Under the pieces are notes generated by a model. It was not told the DNA's origin. It saw nothing but the letters and a program-made list of their open reading frames with translations, and ran no database searches. Position numbers and translations under genes: made by a program. Source: JACKIC01 sp964392305 (GTDB lineage Bacteria; Planctomycetota; UBA1135; UBA2386). Taken from it: DNA of 64,000 nt. Positions 1 to 9,601 of the stretch are shown piece after piece. Location: assembly GCA_964392305.1 (NCBI GenBank), contig CAYMPV010000021.1:37267-101266 (forward strand), written 5' to 3'. The stretch's first letter is position 1. Each line of letters begins with the position of its first letter.

Positions 1-7
1 TGCCGCG

Positions 8-265
8 ATGAAGAAGCCCCTGCGCAGTTTCCTTCCCGCCCTGTTGGTGCTCGCCGCCTGTGCCTCGAACGATCAGGGGCAGAGCACCGCGATGGCCATG
101 AACGCGACCTGCCCCGTGTCCGGCGAGGCGCTGGACGCGAGCAGCCCGACCACCGGGTTCCACGGCGGCACCGTGGCGTTCTGCTGCAAGAACTGCCTGG
201 CGAAGTTCGAGAAGATGGACGACGCCGCCAAGCAGGCCGCGGTCGACAAGGTCACCAAGAAGTAG
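8..265 (+). CDS. Small Cys-rich lipoprotein, YHS/TRASH-like metal-binding
   Basis: An 85-residue protein with a lipoprotein signal peptide: basic start MKK, hydrophobic stretch, and lipobox L-A-A-C with Cys18 as the lipidation site. The mature part carries CPVSG (from about residue 35) and FCCKNCLAKF (about residues 58-67). This is the Cys arrangement of YHS/TRASH-like heavy-metal-binding modules, which usually read CPV-G followed by a second Cys cluster about 25 residues later. It is probably a membrane-anchored metal-binding or sensing protein. Only 7 bp of upstream sequence is visible, so the start and operon membership are not fully tested. The metal is unknown. Confidence 0.75.
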   Translation: MKKPLRSFLPALLVLAACASNDQGQSTAMAMNATCPVSGEALDASSPTTGFHGGTVAFCCKNCLAKFEKMDDAAKQAAVDKVTKK

Positions 266-297
266 TCACCAACGAGTGAGCGCGTTCGCGGCGGGCG

Positions 298-1101
<804 letters not shown>

Positions 1102-1167
1102 CCGTGCAGCAGACCCAGGGGAGCGGTCGCTGGCAACGATGTCCTGGGGTCGTTCACGGGCCGCTGC

Positions 1168-1527
1168 TCAAGGCACGATGGCCGTCAGCAAGTGCACCAG
1201 GCCTTCGACCACGAGCCAGCCGGCGCCGGACTCGAGCGTCGCCTGCAGGTGTTCGCGTTCGCCGTAGTCGAGCCATACGCCGCCGCACTTCGGGCAGACG
1301 TCGATGGTGACACCGCGGTGGGTCACACAACGCAGCTTCGCTCCATCGGTGGGGCAGGCGCGATGGTGGCCAGGATCGACATCGGCCACGTTCGGCGTGC
1401 GGCCGATCGCGGCCATGACGATGGCACCCGGCAACCAGATGCCGCGGCAGGTCCCGCAGCTGGCGCCTTCGATCGAGTTCTCGACGTGGGGGCGCAGATC
1501 GTCGTGACCGTCGGGGCAGGTTGGCAT
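1168..1527 (-). CDS. zf-TFIIB-type zinc-ribbon protein
   Basis: A 119-residue protein with two zinc ribbons: CPDGH followed by CGTCRGIWL near the N-terminus, and CPTDG followed by CPKCGGVWLDYGE in the middle. The C-x-x-C-x-G-x-W-L/F-D-x-G-E signature is that of the zf-TFIIB family (COG3809), small bacterial proteins of unknown function. The C-terminal 25 residues (GWLVVEGLVHLLTAIV) are hydrophobic and could be a membrane or interaction helix. It is followed by the K+ channel gene on the same strand. Overlapping frames at this locus lack any such motif and are taken as shadows. Confidence 0.8.
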   Translation of the reverse strand: MPTCPDGHDDLRPHVENSIEGASCGTCRGIWLPGAIVMAAIGRTPNVADVDPGHHRACPTDGAKLRCVTHRGVTIDVCPKCGGVWLDYGEREHLQATLESGAGWLVVEGLVHLLTAIVP

Positions 1528-1555
1528 CGGTGCGTATGCGTAGGCAACTGGTCAT

Positions 1556-3097
1556 CTATTCCGGCGCCGCCGCGCCGCGGTGCCGCGCCTGCCGATCGGC
1601 GCCGGCGGCGCCGCGGCGGCGACCGCGGTCCTCGGCGCGGCTCGTGCGCACGTAGGGGCGCAGGAACTCGGGCCAGTCGTGGCGGGCGCAGCGTTCGTAG
1701 TCGGCCGCCATCGCCGCGCCGACCGCGTCGTCAGGGTGCCCACGTTCCTCGACGAGCCAGCGCCACAGCAGTGCGGCGAGGCGCGGCAGCGCGATGCCGG
1801 CGGTGGCGCGGGTCTGGGCGTGCAGCCAGTCGGCGAACTCCGCGAACGCGCCGTAGGCCGAATCGCCGGCCAGCAGCAGGGGCAGCGTCTCCTTCCAGTT
1901 GCCCGAGTTGGCGACGACGTCCCAGTACCGGGCGAAACGTTTCATGCGCTGCATCGTCGCGAACGGCACCGCCGCGGTGGCCAGCACTTCGTAGGGCGCG
2001 TCCTGGGCGTAACGCATGCCGAACGCCTCGTCGTGGCGCACGATCGGCGTGCCGCGCAGGCGCTTGAGGATGCCGACCTGGATCTCGTGCGGGCCGCTGG
2101 CCAGCAGTTCGTCGAAGCCGTGCGCGAACGTCGCCTGATCCTCGCCGGGCAGGCCGACGATCAGATCGGCGTGCACGTGGGCGCCCGTGTGCTGGTGCAG
2201 CCAACGCAGGTTGTCGTGCAGCTTGTCGCGGTCCTGACGCCGCGAGATGCGTTCGCCGGTGTTGTCGTCGAGCGTCTGCACGCCGACCTCGAACTGCAGC
2301 ACGCCGGCAGGGAACGCGGCGATCGCGGCCCTGAGTTTGTCGGGCAGGCGGTCGGGGATCAGTTCGAAGTGCAGGAACATGCCGTCGACGAGGCGCTCGC
2401 GGAAGAAATCCAGGATCGCCGTCGCGACGTCGATGCCGAGGTTGAAGGTGCGATCGACGAACTTGAAGTGGCGCAGGCCGCGGTCGAGCAGGCGCTGCAT
2501 CTGCGCCAGGAACGGCGCCAGCGGCGCCTTGCGCACCGGCACGTCGAGCGCCGACAGGCAGAACTCGCACGTGAACGGGCAGCCGCGTGAGCTCTCGACG
2601 TAGACGACGCGGTGCGCGAGGTCGGCGTCGGTGTACTCGTCGTAGGCGAACGCGAGCTGGTCGAAGTGCGGCAGCGGCGCGTCGATCACGCGCGGCAGAC
2701 CTCGTTCGCCGGCGAGCAGGCGCCGGCACAGGTCGGCGAAGGCGAGGTCGGCTTCGCCGCGCACGACGTGGTCGGCCACCGCGCAGATCTCCTGCCGTTC
2801 GGTCTCGTGGCTCACCTCGGGGCCGCCGACGACGAGCCGCAGATCAGGTTGCACCGCCTTGAGGATGCGCGCCAGCTGCAGCGCGGGCCCGGCGTTCCAG
2901 ACGTAGACGCCCAGGCCGACGATGCGTGGTTCGGCCGCCACGATCGCCTCGGCGACGTCGGCGGGGCGCTGGCTGATCTCGAACTCGAGGATCGCACAAC
3001 GCTCACGCAGCTCGCCGAGATTGGCGCGCAGCGACCGCAGCCCGAACGACGCGTGGATCCACTTGGCGTTCTGGGTGGCGAGCACGATCGCGGGCAT
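1556..3097 (-). CDS. B12-binding domain radical SAM protein (DUF4080-like)
   Basis: A 513-residue protein. Residues 1-130 look like a cobalamin-binding domain: MPAIVLATQNAKWIHASFGL at the start, then a GLGVYVWN strand and LRLVVGGPEVS. A radical SAM core follows, with the 4Fe-4S/SAM motif C-x3-C-x2-C at Cys173, Cys177 and Cys180 (GCPFTCEFC). Later TIM-barrel landmarks include FEVGVQTLDD and HADLIVGLPGED. The C-terminus matches the DUF4080-type extension. The frame stays open far upstream, but the start is placed at the ATG at 3097 because family homology begins with the residues that follow, and this leaves a 38-bp gap to the preceding gene. Family members act in methylations and other radical reactions; the substrate is unknown. 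Confidence 0.88.
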   Translation of the reverse strand: MPAIVLATQNAKWIHASFGLRSLRANLGELRERCAILEFEISQRPADVAEAIVAAEPRIVGLGVYVWNAGPALQLARILKAVQPDLRLVVGGPEVSHETERQEICAVADHVVRGEADLAFADLCRRLLAGERGLPRVIDAPLPHFDQLAFAYDEYTDADLAHRVVYVESSRGCPFTCEFCLSALDVPVRKAPLAPFLAQMQRLLDRGLRHFKFVDRTFNLGIDVATAILDFFRERLVDGMFLHFELIPDRLPDKLRAAIAAFPAGVLQFEVGVQTLDDNTGERISRRQDRDKLHDNLRWLHQHTGAHVHADLIVGLPGEDQATFAHGFDELLASGPHEIQVGILKRLRGTPIVRHDEAFGMRYAQDAPYEVLATAAVPFATMQRMKRFARYWDVVANSGNWKETLPLLLAGDSAYGAFAEFADWLHAQTRATAGIALPRLAALLWRWLVEERGHPDDAVGAAMAADYERCARHDWPEFLRPYVRTSRAEDRGRRRGAAGADRQARHRGAAAPE

Positions 3098-3135
3098 CGG
3101 CGCATCGTCGCCGCCGGCGCGCCAAAAGGAATGCC

Positions 3136-5301
3136 TCAGTTGCCCGTGGTCGGGTCGCTGTCGATCCAGTCGGCGAGCAGCTGCGCGCCGGCCGCGTGCA
3201 CCAGGTTGCTGCCCAACGGCGGCATCGCGTAGCCGTCGCGGCGCGTGATCCGCAGCCACAGATCGCTCTGCGCGTGAGAGCCCGCGAGCGCCCGCAGGCC
3301 GCTGCCGCCGGGCACGGCGGTGGTGGCGGTGACCCCGAACAGCCTCATCGAGGTCGCGGCGACGCCGAAACGCAAGTCGAGATCGACCGAGGTCGGCCCG
3401 CTCGGCAGGTGGCAGTTGGCGCAGTTCACCGCCAGCCAGGCGCGCGCGCGGTCGTCGAGCGGTGCGCTCGCGTCGAGCGGATCGACGTAGGCGGGGTGCT
3501 GTTGGTGCGCGCCGATGTCGGTCGTGAACAACTGCAGGTGGTTCCAGGTGCGCAGTTGGTTGTCGGTGCGCAGCGGGAACGCGAAGTCGCGGTTGAGCTG
3601 GTGTGTGCGTACCCCGAGCACGTGCCCGGCCGCGGTCGTGTGGCACTGCAGACACTCGGCACGGGCCGGAAAGCGCCAGGTCTGCGAGCGGCTGCCGCCC
3701 AGACCGTCGTCGACCGTGAACGTCACCGCATCGCCGTTGGCGCCGACCAGGTCGGCATCGGTGCCGGCGCCGTTCCAGCGATACGTGTAGCCGGCCCAGC
3801 CTGCCTCCTGGCGCAGCAGCACGCGCGTCTCGAGCCGCAGCGTGGTACCTGGCGCGGTCTCGATCTCGAAGTGTTTCACGAGCGCCGTGCCGACCGCGAA
3901 CGTCCACGCATCGGTGGCAGCGAAGCCGATGCGGGAATTGCCGGGCAGGGCCAGCCAACGCCGCTTGTGCGCGTCGTCGGACCACAACTCGGCGTTGACG
4001 TCGTACTCGAGCACTCCGGGTGCCGCGCGCAACAGCGCGGTGTCGGTGAACAGCCCGGTCGCCGACAGCGTCGCCGGCATTTGCGTCGCGGTACCACCGC
4101 TGGTGTCGGGCAGCAGTTTGAGGATGCGGCCGTCGAAGCAGCACACGTGCAACTCGCCGGCTTCGTCCTCACCGAACGACGCCGGGCTCGGCGCCGATGC
4201 GATCTGCGTGTTCGACACGGTCTGCACACCGTCGTGCACGAGGGCCCAGACGTTGCCGCTGGTGAAGTCGGCGTAGACGTAGGCGCCGATCAGCGCCGGC
4301 ACCGCACTGCCGCGATAGACGTAGCCGCCCGTGACGCTGCGCCCCTGTTCGTGGTGGTAGGTGTGCACGGGCTGCACGAACGCCGTCGGCGGCAGCCCGC
4401 CGGGATTGCGGTTGGATCGCTCACCTTCGTAGACGGGCCAGCCGAAGTTGCCGCCGCGCGTGACGATGTCGATCTCCTCGACCTCGTCCTGGCCGACGTC
4501 GCCGACCCACAGCGTTCCGGTGGCGCGATCGAAGCTCATGCGCCACGGGTTGCGCAGCCCGTAGGCCCAGATCTCCGGCCGTTCGCCGTTGCTGCCGCCC
4601 ACGAACGGGTTGTCGCCGGGCACACTGCCGTCGTCGGCGAGGCGCAGGATGTTGCCGAGCAGCGTCTGCAGGTTCTGCGCGTTGTCCAACGGATCGTTGC
4701 CGCTGCCGCCGTCACCGCAGGCGATGTAGAGCCGGCCATCGGGACCGAACGCCAACGAACCCGAGTTGTGGTTGCTGAACGGCTGGTCGACTTCGAGCAG
4801 GATCGTCTCGCTGGTCGGGTCGGCGACGTTGTTGTTGCCGGTCGAGATCGAGAAGCGCGACAGCACCGAACGGCGCGGGCTGCCGGCCGTGTAGTAGACG
4901 TAGAACCAGCCGGTGGTCGCGTAGTCGGGATGGAACGCGAAGCCGAGCAGGCCCTCCTCGCCGCCGTACAACACCTGGCCACGCAGGTCGAGCAGGGTCG
5001 TGCGGGTGGTCACGAACGGGTCGTTGGCGAAGATCCAGATGCGCCCCGACTGCTCGCCGACGACGACGCGGTCACTGCCGTCGGGAGGGTTGACCAGGAA
5101 CACCGGGCGGTCGAACAGCAGCGCCGGGAACGCCTCGGTCCACTGCACGGGTATCGGCGACGGCAGCCCGTGCGGCAGCGGCAGCGGCGCGACCTCGGTG
5201 CGCGCGGCGATGCCGTAGTCGGAGCCCGGGCCCGAAGAACCCGAACAACCGGCGAGCAGCGCGGCGAACGCGGCGCCGGCGATCCTTGCAGCGGCGGCCA
5301 T
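3136..5301 (-). CDS. PQQ-dependent sugar dehydrogenase (sorbosone type) fused to cytochrome c-like region, lipoprotein
   Basis: A 721-residue secreted lipoprotein (lipobox LLAGC, Cys19). Residues from about 55 to 400 form a glucose/sorbosone dehydrogenase six-bladed propeller, with landmarks GEEGLLGFAFHPDY, NHNSGSLAFGPDGRLYIACG, YGLRNPWRMSFD and GDVGQDEVEEID. The C-terminal third carries two haem-attachment motifs, C550-L-Q-C553-H554 and C627-A-N-C630-H631, and ends in AMPPLGSNLVHA, typical of the c-type cytochrome-like region seen in planctomycete oxidoreductases. Electrons from sugar or aldehyde oxidation could therefore pass straight to the fused haems. The sugar substrate cannot be read from sequence. 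The radical SAM gene follows 38 bp downstream. Confidence 0.88.
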   Translation of the reverse strand: MAAAARIAGAAFAALLAGCSGSSGPGSDYGIAARTEVAPLPLPHGLPSPIPVQWTEAFPALLFDRPVFLVNPPDGSDRVVVGEQSGRIWIFANDPFVTTRTTLLDLRGQVLYGGEEGLLGFAFHPDYATTGWFYVYYTAGSPRRSVLSRFSISTGNNNVADPTSETILLEVDQPFSNHNSGSLAFGPDGRLYIACGDGGSGNDPLDNAQNLQTLLGNILRLADDGSVPGDNPFVGGSNGERPEIWAYGLRNPWRMSFDRATGTLWVGDVGQDEVEEIDIVTRGGNFGWPVYEGERSNRNPGGLPPTAFVQPVHTYHHEQGRSVTGGYVYRGSAVPALIGAYVYADFTSGNVWALVHDGVQTVSNTQIASAPSPASFGEDEAGELHVCCFDGRILKLLPDTSGGTATQMPATLSATGLFTDTALLRAAPGVLEYDVNAELWSDDAHKRRWLALPGNSRIGFAATDAWTFAVGTALVKHFEIETAPGTTLRLETRVLLRQEAGWAGYTYRWNGAGTDADLVGANGDAVTFTVDDGLGGSRSQTWRFPARAECLQCHTTAAGHVLGVRTHQLNRDFAFPLRTDNQLRTWNHLQLFTTDIGAHQQHPAYVDPLDASAPLDDRARAWLAVNCANCHLPSGPTSVDLDLRFGVAATSMRLFGVTATTAVPGGSGLRALAGSHAQSDLWLRITRRDGYAMPPLGSNLVHAAGAQLLADWIDSDPTTGN

Positions 5302-5434
5302 GGTGTGGTGAAGGGTATCGGGCTGCAGCGCGTGGGGTGGGTGCCGGTCGCGCGGCGGGATGCGCCACGGCCCGTGACAGCGGCGCTCGTTCGCCGTCCC
5401 GAAGCGGGATCACGCTACAGTTCCGCGCAGCTGC

Positions 5435-8068
5435 ATGTCGCGCCGCACCGTCATCTCCGGCCTGCTGGCCCTGCTCTTCGCGCTCGCCGTGTGGTGGCAG
5501 ATCGACGGGTGGCTGTCGATGCCGCCGCCGCCGAACGATCCCGGCGTGGTCGGTGCGGACAGCGGCGCTGGGCAGGTTTCGCCCGTGAACCTGGCGCCGC
5601 CGGCGCCGGGCGCCGCAGGCGCTGGAGCCATCGAGCGGCAGGTCGTCGCGACTTCCGGAGCGCCGGCGCCCGAGTTCTCCTGGTGCGAGGTGCGCATCGT
5701 CGACGGCCGCAGCGGCGCCCCGGTGGCCGGCGCCGAGGTCGGCTGCATGGACGGCGCGGCGTGGGGACGGCTCATGGCGACGCCGGCCGACGAACGTACC
5801 TCCCTGCTCGCCGACACCTGGCGATGCGTCGCCGAGTTCGGGCGCACGATGCGCAGCGATGCCGACGGCCTGGTCCATGTGCGTCTCGATCGCTCCGTCA
5901 CGATCCACGCGCGCCACGAAGCCAGCTACGGTCGGCTCGTCGTCACGCGGGGCTCCGACGTTCCGCCGGGTGGCCACCGGCTCGAGCTGCGGCCGGAGCG
6001 CGACATGCAGGTGCTCGTCCACGACGCCGCGGGCCGGCCCGCGATCGGGGTGCCCCTGGTCGTGATGATGCGCGCCGAGAACGGCGATCACCTCGGCGAC
6101 TACGACCTCTGGCCGCCGCTGCTGACGCGCGCGCCGAATGGCGTGGCCCGCGTCGAGCACATGCAGGAGTGGCGTCCCTCCGGCGAACTCGCTGCGCCGG
6201 TCGCGTCGTGGTGGGTTCATGTCGCCCTGCCGGGGTTGCAGGAAGTGGCGGCGAGATTCGATCCCGCCTCGCCGCCGGTGGCGCCGATCGTGCTGCAACT
6301 GCCGCCGACGGGGGAGGTGGTGGCGCGCGTCGTGATCCAGGGTCGCGTCGTGCGTCCTCAGCACCCGCTCACGCTGGGGCTCGTGCAGCAGGAGCCCGGG
6401 GACGCGTTGCGGACGCGCGAGATCGCCGCGGACCCGGACGGCAGCGCGCGCTTCTCCTGTGTGCCACTGCAACGCCGTCTGCGCGTCGCGGCCTTCCTCG
6501 GGGTTTGGATCAGCCGCATGGTCGACGGGCCGCGTGAACCGGGACAGGTCGTCACCGTCGATCTGTCGCTGGACGAGACGGATCTGGTGCTGACCGGCCG
6601 ACTGCTCGATCAAGAGGGTGTGCCGATCACGGCTGCTTCGGTCTCCATGCAGTACGACTTCGGGGCGACGCGCGGCTCGTGCAGCTTCGCGATCGACGCC
6701 ACCGGGCATTTCGCATGGGTGTTCAAGGTCCCGGGGCGCGACATGGCCGAGCTCGTCCGAGCCGAACTGACGGTCCTCGCGGACCGGCCGCCGAGCCGCG
6801 CCACCGTGCCGCCGCGGCGCCTTGTGCGGGGCGTCAACGACGTCGGCGACCTGCGCGTGGAGCCTGTCGCGGTCGTGGTCGCCGGCACCTGGCAGGGCCT
6901 CGATCCGCTGGAACAGAGGGACGTCGAGTTGCGGGTCGAGAGCCTCGTGCCCGGGGAGGAGGGTGCATCGGCGTCGTGGCGAGCAGTCGGTGGCCTGATC
7001 TCGAGGTTGTTCACCGATGGTCGATTCGCGGTCTGTGGCCCCGTCGAGCCCGGGCGGCTGCGGCTGCGCGTGCTGTCGCGGTGGCAATTGCCGATCCCGC
7101 CGATCGAGTTCGCGGCGGGGCGCGACGACGTGCGGCTGACGTTCGTGCGCGGCGCGAACCTCACCGCCTACGTGCGGCTGCCCGAGCCGATGGCGGCAGG
7201 CCTGTTCGCCACGCTGACTCCCGTCGCCGTGCCGCTGCCGCTCTCCGCCGACGAAGGCCATCGCCTGCGCGCCGAGCCGATCGGCGGGCCCGAGGGAACG
7301 TGCCGTCTTCTCTGGAGGTCGATCCCGCCCGGGAGGTATCGGCTCGACATCGAGTTGCTGAGCGAGCTGCGGCCCGTGGTGACGATCGACGACGTCGAAG
7401 TGCCCGTCCCCGAGGGCGGCGACCCGCGCCTGCGTGAGATCGACCTGCGCGACCGCATCCACGTCATCACCCTGCACGAGCCGTCGTGGTCGGAAGCGCT
7501 CGCCTTCCCCGTGGTGCCGGAGGCCACGGACGAGGTGCGTGGTTATCCGTTCCGGAACGGCGAGCTGGCTCTGCCGACCCTGCGCGACGTCCTCGACGTG
7601 CTGGTGGTCTGTCCCGGCCGCCGCCCGGTGATGCTGCGCGGCGTGCGCGATCGCGCCGAGGTGGAGCTGCAGCCGTGGCCGCTCGTCGAGTTGCAGTTCT
7701 CGGGGCCCGCTGCGACGCCCGACGGCGTGACCTTGCGCGCGGCGCTCGTGCCGCTCGAGGACGCCGACCCGCGCCGTTACCGCGTGTCGGGGAAGAGCGG
7801 CGCGATGGCGGAGTTCTTTCGCGCTGCCCCTGCGAGCGTGCCGGTAGTCGACGGACGGGCGGCGTTGCCGATCGGCGTCGGCCCACATCGCCTGGCGCTG
7901 AGCCTGCAGATCGAGGGTTGGCCCGACTCGGTCGACGTCCCGCATGGGCTGCCCGTTCCGCTCGCCGGGCCGGGAGCGATCGATGTGCCGATCCCCGCCG
8001 ATGCGATCCGCGAGGCGCTCGAGCGGCTCGGTCGCGGACCTTCGCAGCCGGCTGCGCGCAAGCGCTGA
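5435..8068 (+). CDS. Large membrane-anchored protein with carboxypeptidase-regulatory-like repeats
   Basis: An 877-residue protein. It begins with an uncleaved signal or anchor helix (RTVISGLLALLFALAVWW, residues 4-21), followed by a Pro/Gly-rich linker and a long extracytoplasmic part. Several segments have the look of CarboxypepD_reg/Ig-like beta-sandwich modules, for example VRIVDGRSGAPVAGAEVGC near residue 88, LTGRLLDQEGVPITAASVSM near 388, and repeated closing phrases of the type PPGRYRLDIEL. No catalytic motif was recognised. The ATG at 5435 is the first Met before the TM helix; it is divergent from the dehydrogenase gene with 133 bp between. Probably a cell-envelope structural or adhesion protein. 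Confidence 0.7.
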   Translation: MSRRTVISGLLALLFALAVWWQIDGWLSMPPPPNDPGVVGADSGAGQVSPVNLAPPAPGAAGAGAIERQVVATSGAPAPEFSWCEVRIVDGRSGAPVAGAEVGCMDGAAWGRLMATPADERTSLLADTWRCVAEFGRTMRSDADGLVHVRLDRSVTIHARHEASYGRLVVTRGSDVPPGGHRLELRPERDMQVLVHDAAGRPAIGVPLVVMMRAENGDHLGDYDLWPPLLTRAPNGVARVEHMQEWRPSGELAAPVASWWVHVALPGLQEVAARFDPASPPVAPIVLQLPPTGEVVARVVIQGRVVRPQHPLTLGLVQQEPGDALRTREIAADPDGSARFSCVPLQRRLRVAAFLGVWISRMVDGPREPGQVVTVDLSLDETDLVLTGRLLDQEGVPITAASVSMQYDFGATRGSCSFAIDATGHFAWVFKVPGRDMAELVRAELTVLADRPPSRATVPPRRLVRGVNDVGDLRVEPVAVVVAGTWQGLDPLEQRDVELRVESLVPGEEGASASWRAVGGLISRLFTDGRFAVCGPVEPGRLRLRVLSRWQLPIPPIEFAAGRDDVRLTFVRGANLTAYVRLPEPMAAGLFATLTPVAVPLPLSADEGHRLRAEPIGGPEGTCRLLWRSIPPGRYRLDIELLSELRPVVTIDDVEVPVPEGGDPRLREIDLRDRIHVITLHEPSWSEALAFPVVPEATDEVRGYPFRNGELALPTLRDVLDVLVVCPGRRPVMLRGVRDRAEVELQPWPLVELQFSGPAATPDGVTLRAALVPLEDADPRRYRVSGKSGAMAEFFRAAPASVPVVDGRAALPIGVGPHRLALSLQIEGWPDSVDVPHGLPVPLAGPGAIDVPIPADAIREALERLGRGPSQPAARKR

Positions 8069-8178
8069 ACAACGCGCCGGTGACGCGGCAGGTCCCGGGC
8101 GCCCTGGGGCCTCGTTGCGGCACCACTACCCTCTTGTGGGGATGCAACCGCGCCGCAGGCACGCGGACACTGGTGCCC

Positions 8179-9579
8179 ATGAAGACCGTGCTCGAACCAT
8201 TCCGGATCAAGGCGATCGAGCCGTTCCGGATCACCACCGTCGAAGAACGCACGCGCATCCTCGACGCCGCGTTTCACAACGTGTTCCTGGTGCGGGCCGA
8301 GGACGTGATGATCGACCTGCTCACCGACTCGGGCACCGGCGCGATGTCGGCGCAGCAGTGGGCGGCGATGATGACCGGTGACGAGAGCTACGCCGGCAGC
8401 CGGTCCTTCTACGACCTCGAGAGCGTGGTGCACAAGCTGACCGGCTATCGCCACATGTTCCCGGTGCATCAGGGCCGCGCCGCCGAGCGCATCCTGTTCG
8501 GCAGCATGGTGTCGCCGGGGCAATCGGTGCCCAACAACGCGCACTTCGACACCACGCGCGCCAACATCGAGTTCCTCGGCGCCACGGCGCTCGACTTCGT
8601 GCATCCGAGCGCGCGCGATCTGGCCGCCGACGTGCCGTGGAAGGGAGACATCGACATCGAGGCGCTGTCGGCCTGGCTCGATGAGCAACCGGCGGGCAGC
8701 GTGCCGATCGGCATGCTGACGATCACCAACAACCGCACCGGTGGTCAGCCGGTGTCGATGCACAACCTGCGCGCGGCCAGCTCGCTCTACCGCCGCCGCG
8801 GCATCCCGTTCTTCCTCGATGCGGCGCGCTTCGCCGAGAACGCGTGGTGGATCCACCGCATGGATCCCGAGTGGCACGACAAGTCCCTGCACGACGTCGC
8901 GCGCGCGATGTTCGGTCTGGCCGACGGCTGCATGATCTCGGCCAAGAAGGACGGTCTGGTCAACATCGGCGGATTGTTGTGCTGCAACGACGACGCGTTG
9001 GCGGCGAAGATCCGCAACCTGCTGATCCTGACCGAGGGCTTTCCGACCTACGGTGGGCTCGCCGGCCGCGACCTCGCGGCGCTGGCGCAGGGGCTGCGTG
9101 AGGTGCTCGACTACGACTACCTGCACTATCGCGAAGCGAGCGCGCACTATCTGGCGAACCGGCTCGCGGCGGTCGGCGTGCCGATCGTGTCGCCGTTCGC
9201 GTTGCACGCCGTCTACGTCGACGCACGCGCGATGTTGCCGCACCTTCCTCCCGAACAGTTGCCGGGTCAGGCGCTGGTCTGCGAGCTGTATCGCCGCGGT
9301 GGCATCCGCGCCGTCGAGATCGGCACGCTCATGTTCGGGCGCACCGATCCGACGACCGGTGCACCGATCGTCGCCGAACACGATCTCGTACGGTTGTGTC
9401 TGCCGCGCCGCGTCTACACCCAGAGCCACGTCGATTGGGTCGTCGAGGCGTTCGCCGAGATGATGCACGAGACGCAGTACGCCAGGGGATACGAGATCGT
9501 CGAGGAGGCCCCGTTCCTGCGCGCCTTCACGGCGAAGCTGCGGCCGATGAGTCACCAGGCCGCGGTCGCGCATCACTGA
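8179..9579 (+). CDS. tnaA: Tryptophanase / beta-eliminating lyase
   Basis: A 466-residue PLP enzyme of the tryptophanase/tyrosine phenol-lyase family (E. coli TnaA is 471 residues). Landmarks: IDLLTDSGTGAMS, THQGR-like VHQGRAAE, ARFAENAWWI, the PLP-lysine region MISAKKDGLVNIGG, EGFPTYGGLAGRD and LCLPRRVYTQSHVDWV. Overall wording is close to tyrosine phenol-lyase. At two sites that separate the activities, however, it looks like tryptophanase: FDTT (Asp where TPL has Thr124) and AVEIG (no Arg381 equivalent). It should cleave L-tryptophan to indole, pyruvate and ammonia. The start is the ATG at 8179, since family similarity (EPFRIKAIEPFRI) begins directly after it. Confidence 0.88.
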   Translation: MKTVLEPFRIKAIEPFRITTVEERTRILDAAFHNVFLVRAEDVMIDLLTDSGTGAMSAQQWAAMMTGDESYAGSRSFYDLESVVHKLTGYRHMFPVHQGRAAERILFGSMVSPGQSVPNNAHFDTTRANIEFLGATALDFVHPSARDLAADVPWKGDIDIEALSAWLDEQPAGSVPIGMLTITNNRTGGQPVSMHNLRAASSLYRRRGIPFFLDAARFAENAWWIHRMDPEWHDKSLHDVARAMFGLADGCMISAKKDGLVNIGGLLCCNDDALAAKIRNLLILTEGFPTYGGLAGRDLAALAQGLREVLDYDYLHYREASAHYLANRLAAVGVPIVSPFALHAVYVDARAMLPHLPPEQLPGQALVCELYRRGGIRAVEIGTLMFGRTDPTTGAPIVAEHDLVRLCLPRRVYTQSHVDWVVEAFAEMMHETQYARGYEIVEEAPFLRAFTAKLRPMSHQAAVAHH

Positions 9580-9601
9580 CAGCGTCCCGACTCTCGCATC
9601 G

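Noticed and set aside
3196..6537. Very long plus-strand frame (1113 codons) opposite the sugar dehydrogenase
   Set aside because: It is antisense to the dehydrogenase and then out of frame with the 877-residue protein; composition is that of a GC-rich shadow frame.
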